From Desulfovibrio sp. UBA2564 (GTDB taxonomy: Bacteria > Desulfobacterota > Desulfovibrionia > Desulfovibrionales > Desulfovibrionaceae), in contig DDLU01000194.1 in NCBI GenBank assembly GCA_002340305.1, positions 1 to 10,531 of the forward strand: DNA of 10,531 nt, written 5' to 3'. The stretch's first letter is position 1. Each line of letters opens with the position of its first letter. Positions 5,498 to 10,531 of this stretch are shown here, in pieces. Made by a program: the position numbers and the translations under genes. The notes under the pieces were generated by a model, which saw nothing but the letters and a program-made list of their open reading frames with translations, did no database searches and was not told the DNA's origin.

Positions 5498-6802
5498 GTG
5501 AAAGAAGCACTGCGAAATCATCTTTTAAATTCATGCTCAGATTCCGAGCTGGCATGCTGGTTTGACCCCATAAATATCGACATCTCTGACGACAGCGGAG
5601 AGGTTGTTGTTACTTTCCCACATGCTTTTTTCGGACAGTGGTTCAAATCAAGTATTCAAGATCGTTTTGAAGAACAGCTGGGCCAGTTTCTGGGCAACGG
5701 ATTTTCTGTATCCTACGCCAACAACGGCGTTGGCAACACATCTGTTCAGGAACAACCGGTCAGCGTTAAGAGAATAGATTTTCCTTTCGGACATAACTTC
5801 ACCTTTGAAAACTTCCTGATCAGCAAGAAGAACTATTTCCCTCTTGCATCAGCCAAAGAAGTTGCCCGTGTTGATAACGTCGCATTCAACCCTTTTGTCA
5901 TCTGCGGCAAAAGCGGTTCCGGAAAGTCACACCTACTCAAAGCCATAGCCAACGAAGTCTGTAAAAATGTGGACCGGGAAAAGGTTTTCCTTGGAAACGT
6001 AGACGATGTTCAGAACATCTACTCCGTCCGTTTCGGTGGAGATGTCATGCGTGCAAGGAACTATTTTTTTGATTTTGAATACTTTTTCCTCGACGACCTC
6101 AGACAGATCCAAAAATACGAACATCTACAGCAGGAACTCATCTCCATCTTCAACAATTTTTATGAACATGGGAAACAGATGGTCTTCAGCTGTACCGATA
6201 AACTGGCCTCGTATGACTTTTTGAACAAGAACCTGAAATCACGCCTTGAATGGGGACTTATTGTCACCCTGAAAAGACCGGACCTTGAGATCAGGGCCAA
6301 GTATGTTCAAAAGCAATGTAAAACGAAAAAACTGCCCTTGAGCAAGGACCAGATCCTAACACTTTCCCAAAGATTTCAAGATTTTAGGTATCTACAAGGT
6401 ATCATCATCAAACTTTCAGCATTCCGTGAGCTTGTACGTAAGAACATGGATGACCGGGATTTCGAACACATCCTGAGTAACACCGAAGAAAAGGCTGACG
6501 AAACCCTCACTCCTGAGTACGTGATTGAGTCCGTGGCCTCCCATTTCAACCTCAAACCATCCGACCTTACCGGGAGCAAAAGGCACAAAATGACCGCACA
6601 TGCGCGTCAGGTGGCTATGTACCTATGCAGGGAACTTTTAGGTATCTCGTACCCGGCCCTGGGACGGACATTTGGAGGTAAAGACCACTCGACTGTTCTT
6701 TATTCTGTAAAAAAAATACAGGAATTACAGAGAGATGATAGAGTTTTGAAAAGACTGTTGATAGACCTGAAGAATAAGTGTCTTTTGCGTGTCTCAAACT
6801 GA
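5498..6802 (+). CDS. dnaA: Chromosomal replication initiator protein DnaA
   Basis: A 434-residue DnaA, the AAA+ ATPase that opens oriC and recruits the helicase. Domain I is about 1-70 (ACWFDPINI, FPHAFFGQWF). The domain II linker is very short (about 71-95). The AAA+ core follows, with Walker A GKSGSGKS (137-144), Walker B FFLDD (196-200), sensor-1 region VFSCTD (229-234) and LKSRLEWGL (246-254). Domain IV, the DNA-binding helix-turn-helix, spans about 341-410 and carries the DnaA signature GGKDHSTVLYS (393-403). The Walker A and signature are close variants of the common GxxGxGKT and GxRDHTTV forms, so the protein should be functional. The GTG start at 5498 is the first possible one, because an in-frame TAA lies at 5486-5488. 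No Shine-Dalgarno sequence is visible. It heads the row dnaA-dnaN-gyrB. Confidence 0.95.
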   Translation: MKEALRNHLLNSCSDSELACWFDPINIDISDDSGEVVVTFPHAFFGQWFKSSIQDRFEEQLGQFLGNGFSVSYANNGVGNTSVQEQPVSVKRIDFPFGHNFTFENFLISKKNYFPLASAKEVARVDNVAFNPFVICGKSGSGKSHLLKAIANEVCKNVDREKVFLGNVDDVQNIYSVRFGGDVMRARNYFFDFEYFFLDDLRQIQKYEHLQQELISIFNNFYEHGKQMVFSCTDKLASYDFLNKNLKSRLEWGLIVTLKRPDLEIRAKYVQKQCKTKKLPLSKDQILTLSQRFQDFRYLQGIIIKLSAFRELVRKNMDDRDFEHILSNTEEKADETLTPEYVIESVASHFNLKPSDLTGSKRHKMTAHARQVAMYLCRELLGISYPALGRTFGGKDHSTVLYSVKKIQELQRDDRVLKRLLIDLKNKCLLRVSN

Positions 6803-6849
6803 ACAAGTTCAAAAAGAGTGTAGGTTTGTTACTCAAATACGACAAGGAT

Positions 6850-6858
6850 TGTGCATAA
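6850..6858 (-). promoter_or_regulatory. DnaA-box candidate between dnaA and dnaN
   Basis: TGTGCATAA on the plus strand is TTATGCACA on the minus strand, which satisfies TTWTNCACA with a single change from TTATCCACA. It lies in the 134-bp dnaA-dnaN gap, which also holds a 5-bp inverted repeat (CTTAG 6880-6884, CTAAG 6889-6893). It could be part of a two-part origin or a control site for dnaN. A single site is weak evidence. Confidence 0.4.
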
Positions 6859-6936
6859 AAATTCAAATAAATTTAAGAACTTAGAATACTAAGAAACATA
6901 GGAACCGACCTAATAAAAAAAACAAGGAGAATATAT

Positions 6937-8100
6937 ATGTATTTAAAGGTGAATAGGGATGAAGTGATCGAAGGATTGCAGAAGTCTGCCAGCATCATTC
7001 CCGCCAAAACCGGAGCCGCATACCTGCGCACCATCTGGCTGAAAAGTGAGAGTGGTAATCTGCGCATTATGTCCACTGATTCCAATCTGGAATTCTGCGG
7101 AACATATCCGGCAGAAATTGTGGAAGAAGGTCTTGCCGGAGTACAGGGACGTGCTTTCTATGATCTGGTCCGCAAGCTTCCTTCCGGAGAACTGACCATC
7201 AAAGCTGATGCCGACGGTTCTTCTATTCTCGTAGAGCAGGGTTCCAGAAAATACAAACTACCTACAAACGATCCCACCTGGTTTCAAAAGTTCTCCTCTT
7301 TCCCTGCTGAAGGAGCTGTTTTCTGGTCCGGTGATTTTCTGCTTGAGCTTATTGAAAGAATCGCCTTCTGCATCAGTGATGAGGACAGCATGGAAGCAAT
7401 TGCGTGTATGAACATTGTACCAGCTGCTGATGAGAATGGTCAGTTTGTGGAAGTGTGCGGCCTGAATGGACACCAGTTCGCCCGCCTTAAGTTCATCAAT
7501 GATGACATCCATTCCATTCTTCCTGAAGAAGGTATTCTTATTCAGAAGAAATATCTGGTTGAATTGAAAAAGTGGCTCACCGAAGATGAGATTGAACTCA
7601 ACCTTAGTGAAAAACGTCTTTTCTTTAAGACTGCTGATGGAAAAGAAACATTCAGCCTGCCGCTGAGTTACTACCAGTACCCCAATTACAAGAATTTTCT
7701 GTCCAAGCTCAATGATGACGATGTTTCCCGCATGAAAGTGGAAAAATCCGAGCTTTCCATGGCTCTGGACCGTATCTCCATTTTCAATACCGATTCCAAC
7801 CGTTGCGCTTCCTTCCTCTTTAATCCCGGTGAGCTGGTTCTCTTCTCACAGGGGCAGGAAGTAGGTACTGCGACCGAATCCATGGAAATCGAATTTGCCG
7901 GTGAAATGGAGCGCATTGCATTCCCCACCAAAAATCTCATTGAGATCCTTGGACACTTCCAGTCCGAAAAAATCAACTTTACTCTTACCGGATCCGAAGC
8001 ACCTTGCGGCGTGACCGGAGATGATGACAACGAATATCTGGTTATTGTCATGCCCATGAAGGTTCAGGAAGAGACTTACTACAGCGAGGAAGATGTTTAA
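6937..8100 (+). CDS. dnaN: DNA polymerase III beta subunit (sliding clamp)
   Basis: A 387-residue clamp protein that forms a ring on DNA and tethers the replicative polymerase. It shows the three-domain layout of DnaN (about 1-118, 128-250, 252-376). Conserved stretches include VQGRAFYDLVRKLP (68-81), VCGLNGHQFARLKF (171-184) and the C-terminal YLVIVMPMKV (367-376), which corresponds to the usual VMPMRL ending. Eleven further, mostly acidic residues (QEETYYSEEDV) follow that normal end. The ATG at 6937 has AGGAG seven bases upstream (6925-6929). The stop TAA overlaps the gyrB ATG by one base, so the two genes are translationally coupled. The acidic tail codons contain the gyrB ribosome-binding site, which may explain the extension. 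Confidence 0.96.
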   Translation: MYLKVNRDEVIEGLQKSASIIPAKTGAAYLRTIWLKSESGNLRIMSTDSNLEFCGTYPAEIVEEGLAGVQGRAFYDLVRKLPSGELTIKADADGSSILVEQGSRKYKLPTNDPTWFQKFSSFPAEGAVFWSGDFLLELIERIAFCISDEDSMEAIACMNIVPAADENGQFVEVCGLNGHQFARLKFINDDIHSILPEEGILIQKKYLVELKKWLTEDEIELNLSEKRLFFKTADGKETFSLPLSYYQYPNYKNFLSKLNDDDVSRMKVEKSELSMALDRISIFNTDSNRCASFLFNPGELVLFSQGQEVGTATESMEIEFAGEMERIAFPTKNLIEILGHFQSEKINFTLTGSEAPCGVTGDDDNEYLVIVMPMKVQEETYYSEEDV

Positions 8101-10496
8101 TGGCTCCTAACCAAGATTACAGCGCGGAATCGATTACCGTCCTTGAGGGTCTGGCCGCGGTTAGAAAAAGACCCGCTATGTACATCGGTTCCACCGATAT
8201 CAGGGGTTTGCACCACCTTGTTTACGAGGTGGTCGATAACTCCATCGATGAAGCCATGGGTGGTTACTGCGACAAGTTCAAGGTCACCCTGCATATGGAT
8301 AACAGTGTAACCGTATCCGATAACGGCCGCGGTATTCCTGTTGATATCCATCCCAAGAAAAAAAAACCGGCTCTTGAAATTGTTATGACTGTGCTCCACG
8401 CGGGTGGTAAGTTCGATAACGATGCCTATAAAGTGTCCGGCGGTTTGCACGGTGTTGGTGTTTCCTGCGTAAACGCCCTCTCTGAGCATCTTGAGGCCAC
8501 AGTTCGACGCGGGGGTAAGATTTATCGCCAAAGTTACGAGAGAGGGGTTCCTACGGGGCCTCTGGAGTGTATTGGTGATGCGGTTACTACCGGTACCACC
8601 ATCCGCTTCCGTCCTGATGAGGAAATTTTTGAAACCAACCAGTTTGATTTCAACACTCTCAAAAAGCGTTTCCGTGAGCTGGCTTATCTGAACAAAGGGC
8701 TGATGATCGAATTTGTAGATGAAAGAACAAATGAAAGTGCCAGCTTCAAAGCTGACGGCGGTATCATTTCTTTTGTCGAAGATTTGAATAAAGGCCAGAC
8801 TACAGTAAGTGACATCATCTACGCCGAGTCCGAGACCGACAACGTGATCACTGAACTTGCAGTGCAGTACAATACTGCCTTCAAGGAAAACACCCATACT
8901 TTTGCCAACAACATCCGTACTGTTGAAGGTGGTACCCATCTGGCTGGTTTTAAAGGTGCCCTTACCCGTGCCATCAATACCTATATCCAGAACTCCGACC
9001 TGCCCAAAAAACTGAAAATTAAGCTTTCCGGTGATGATGTTCGTGAAGGTCTCACCGCAGTCATCAGTGTTAAACTTCCTGATCCGCAGTTCGAGGGCCA
9101 GACCAAGACCAAGCTCGGTAACTCCGAAATGGTCGGTATTGTGTCCGGTATGGTTTACGACAAGCTTTCCTCCTACTTTCAGGAGAATCCCAAGGACGCA
9201 AAGTCTATTGTTGAAAAAGTAGTAGATGCGGCCCGCGCAAGGGATGCAGCGCGCAAAGCCCGTGATCTTGTCCGCCGTAAAGGTGCTCTTTCCGATCATT
9301 CCCTGCCCGGTAAACTGGCTGACTGCCAGTCTAAAGACCCCAGCGAAAGTGAACTTTTTATCGTTGAGGGTGACTCTGCAGGTGGTTCTGCAAAACAGGG
9401 CCGTAACCCCAAGCATCAGGCTATCCTGCCCCTGCGCGGTAAGATATTGAACGTTGAAAAAACCCGTTTCGACAAGATGCTCGGTAACAAGGAAATCCGT
9501 GCGCTGATCACAGCAATGGGTATCGGTATCGGTCAGGAAGAGGGCGAGAAGGATTTCGATAAGCTGCGTTACCACAAGGTCGTAATCATGACTGACGCGG
9601 ATGTTGATGGATCACACATTCGTACCCTGTTGCTGACATTCTTCTTCCGTCAGTATGAAGAGCTCATCCAGCGTGGTCATCTCTATATTGCACAGCCTCC
9701 GCTGTACCGCATTGCCAAGGGTAAATACGAGAAGTTCATCAAGGATGATTCCGAACTCTACACCCTGCTCATCGAACGCGTAGCCAAGGATATCACCATC
9801 AAAACCGAATGCGGTCAGGAGTATCATCAGGAATCCCTTATCGAGATGCTTGATGATATCCGTTTCATCAAAGGCAAAATCGGCGAAGCAGCCAACATGG
9901 GTATTTCTGATGCCTTATTCGCAAAGCTTGTCAGCCTTGATGAAAAGATGACTCCGGATATGTTTGCTGACAGCGATCCTCAGAATTTCATCTTCAAGAT
10001 GGAAGAAGCAGGCTATAAAGTATTTATCGAGCGTGAAGAGACTGAAACTGAAGGCGAAGCCCGTGTTTACGTTGTCTTTGAGAACGAAAATGGACACCGC
10101 AGCAGACTGGCAGTTGAATTTTTCAACTCCAAACTTTTCCGCAACACCTATGACCGCAACCGCAAGATCGTTGATGAGTGTGAAGGTACTGATTTCAAAA
10201 TTACCCGGGGTGAGAATGAAACTGAAATCAGCGGTATTTTCAGTCTGCTCGACGGTGTGATGGAAGAGGCCTACAAAGGCATCAACCTTCAGCGTTATAA
10301 AGGTCTGGGTGAAATGAACCCTGAACAGCTCTGGGAAACCACCATGGATCCCGATAAAAGAACCATGCTGCAGGTAACCATCGAAGATGCCTCTGCTGCA
10401 AACGAGATTTTCGAAGATCTCATGGGTGATAACGTAGAACCCAGACGTGACTTCATCGAAAAGAATGCTCTCGCTGTTCAAGAGCTTGATATTTAG
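8100..10496 (+). CDS. gyrB: DNA gyrase subunit B
   Basis: A full-length 798-residue ATPase subunit of DNA gyrase, which introduces negative supercoils together with GyrA. The GHKL ATP site has EVVDNSIDEA (43-52, Glu43 and Asn47), SDNGRGIP (73-80) and GGLHGVG (114-120). The transducer domain has QTKTKLGN (334-341). The TOPRIM domain has EGDSAGGSAKQGR (423-435, catalytic Glu423) and MTDADVDGSHIR (497-508, metal-binding acids). An insert of about 170 residues lies between the TOPRIM parts (about 545-720), as in E. coli-type GyrB, and the tail resumes with LQRYKGLGEMNPEQLW. The quinolone/coumarin-related motifs look wild type. The ATG at 8100 overlaps the dnaN stop; GAGGA at 8086-8090 is its ribosome-binding site. 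gyrA would be expected next. Confidence 0.97.
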   Translation: MAPNQDYSAESITVLEGLAAVRKRPAMYIGSTDIRGLHHLVYEVVDNSIDEAMGGYCDKFKVTLHMDNSVTVSDNGRGIPVDIHPKKKKPALEIVMTVLHAGGKFDNDAYKVSGGLHGVGVSCVNALSEHLEATVRRGGKIYRQSYERGVPTGPLECIGDAVTTGTTIRFRPDEEIFETNQFDFNTLKKRFRELAYLNKGLMIEFVDERTNESASFKADGGIISFVEDLNKGQTTVSDIIYAESETDNVITELAVQYNTAFKENTHTFANNIRTVEGGTHLAGFKGALTRAINTYIQNSDLPKKLKIKLSGDDVREGLTAVISVKLPDPQFEGQTKTKLGNSEMVGIVSGMVYDKLSSYFQENPKDAKSIVEKVVDAARARDAARKARDLVRRKGALSDHSLPGKLADCQSKDPSESELFIVEGDSAGGSAKQGRNPKHQAILPLRGKILNVEKTRFDKMLGNKEIRALITAMGIGIGQEEGEKDFDKLRYHKVVIMTDADVDGSHIRTLLLTFFFRQYEELIQRGHLYIAQPPLYRIAKGKYEKFIKDDSELYTLLIERVAKDITIKTECGQEYHQESLIEMLDDIRFIKGKIGEAANMGISDALFAKLVSLDEKMTPDMFADSDPQNFIFKMEEAGYKVFIEREETETEGEARVYVVFENENGHRSRLAVEFFNSKLFRNTYDRNRKIVDECEGTDFKITRGENETEISGIFSLLDGVMEEAYKGINLQRYKGLGEMNPEQLWETTMDPDKRTMLQVTIEDASAANEIFEDLMGDNVEPRRDFIEKNALAVQELDI

Positions 10497-10531
10497 ATGC
10501 CTCCGGCGGCTGGGTAAGGGAAAACTTTTGC
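10497..10531. repeat. Start of a dispersed repeat after gyrB, cut by the window end
   Basis: Directly after the gyrB stop the sequence reads ATGCCTCCGGCGGC, then GGGTAAGGGAAAACTTTTGC up to the last base. The GCCTCCGGCGGC edge and the GAAAACTTTTGC half-palindrome resemble the element at 3731-3878. The expected second half of the hairpin lies outside the window, so the call rests on partial evidence. Confidence 0.45.

Noticed and set aside
8097..9575. Long (492-codon) open frame antisense to gyrB
   Set aside because: It lies wholly opposite a clear gyrB and its product matches no family I recognise. Long antisense frames are common opposite biased coding DNA.
9915..10481. 188-codon antisense frame opposite the 3' part of gyrB
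   Set aside because: Shadow of the gyrB TOPRIM insert and tail; no independent start signal.
1..10531. Defence island, prophage or other accessory system
   Set aside because: All six genes beyond question, plus the transporter, are housekeeping or common metabolic families; no hallmark of a mobile or defence system is present on either strand.

Overview
The window looks like the replication-origin neighbourhood of a sulfate-reducing deltaproteobacterium of the Desulfovibrionaceae. Three things suggest this: the order dnaA-dnaN-gyrB; a DUF39 homocysteine-biosynthesis protein, a route typical of sulfate reducers and methanogens; and dispersed palindromic spacer repeats of a type I recall from Desulfovibrio. 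The moderate GC content of the genes fits a marine Desulfovibrio/Maridesulfovibrio, but the genus is inference.

Layout. Bases 1-752 hold no credible gene. They are very AT-rich and contain a terminator for a gene left of the window, then three diverged tandem copies of a ~205-bp unit, then the terminator of the next gene. From 753 to 1427 (minus) lies a HAD-family phosphatase. It is divergent from a geranylgeranyl-reductase-family flavoprotein (1541-2683, plus), with a short shared promoter region containing overlapping inverted repeats. A two-way terminator separates that gene from a convergent EamA/DMT permease (2849-3727, minus). A repeat-filled spacer with a second hairpin terminator follows, then the DUF39 gene (3978-5153, minus). 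Its true start is probably 32 codons inside the longest open frame.

The 344-bp gap between the DUF39 gene and dnaA is AT-rich. It carries a dnaA promoter candidate, one good DnaA-box candidate and long T tracts, and is the most likely place for oriC. Rightward from it run dnaA (5498-6802), dnaN (6937-8100) and gyrB (8100-10496). dnaN and gyrB overlap by one base and are surely cotranscribed. Together they supply the initiator, the sliding clamp and the supercoiling ATPase subunit. The window ends just after gyrB, inside another copy of the dispersed repeat.

I see no defence system, CRISPR array, transposase, tRNA or rRNA. The gene content is ordinary housekeeping. The least explained part is the tandem-repeat spacer at 59-672, with its recurrent TTTTGAAC word. 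The dispersed repeats beside the EamA gene and gyrB, and the dnaA leader with no visible ribosome-binding site, are also worth a look.
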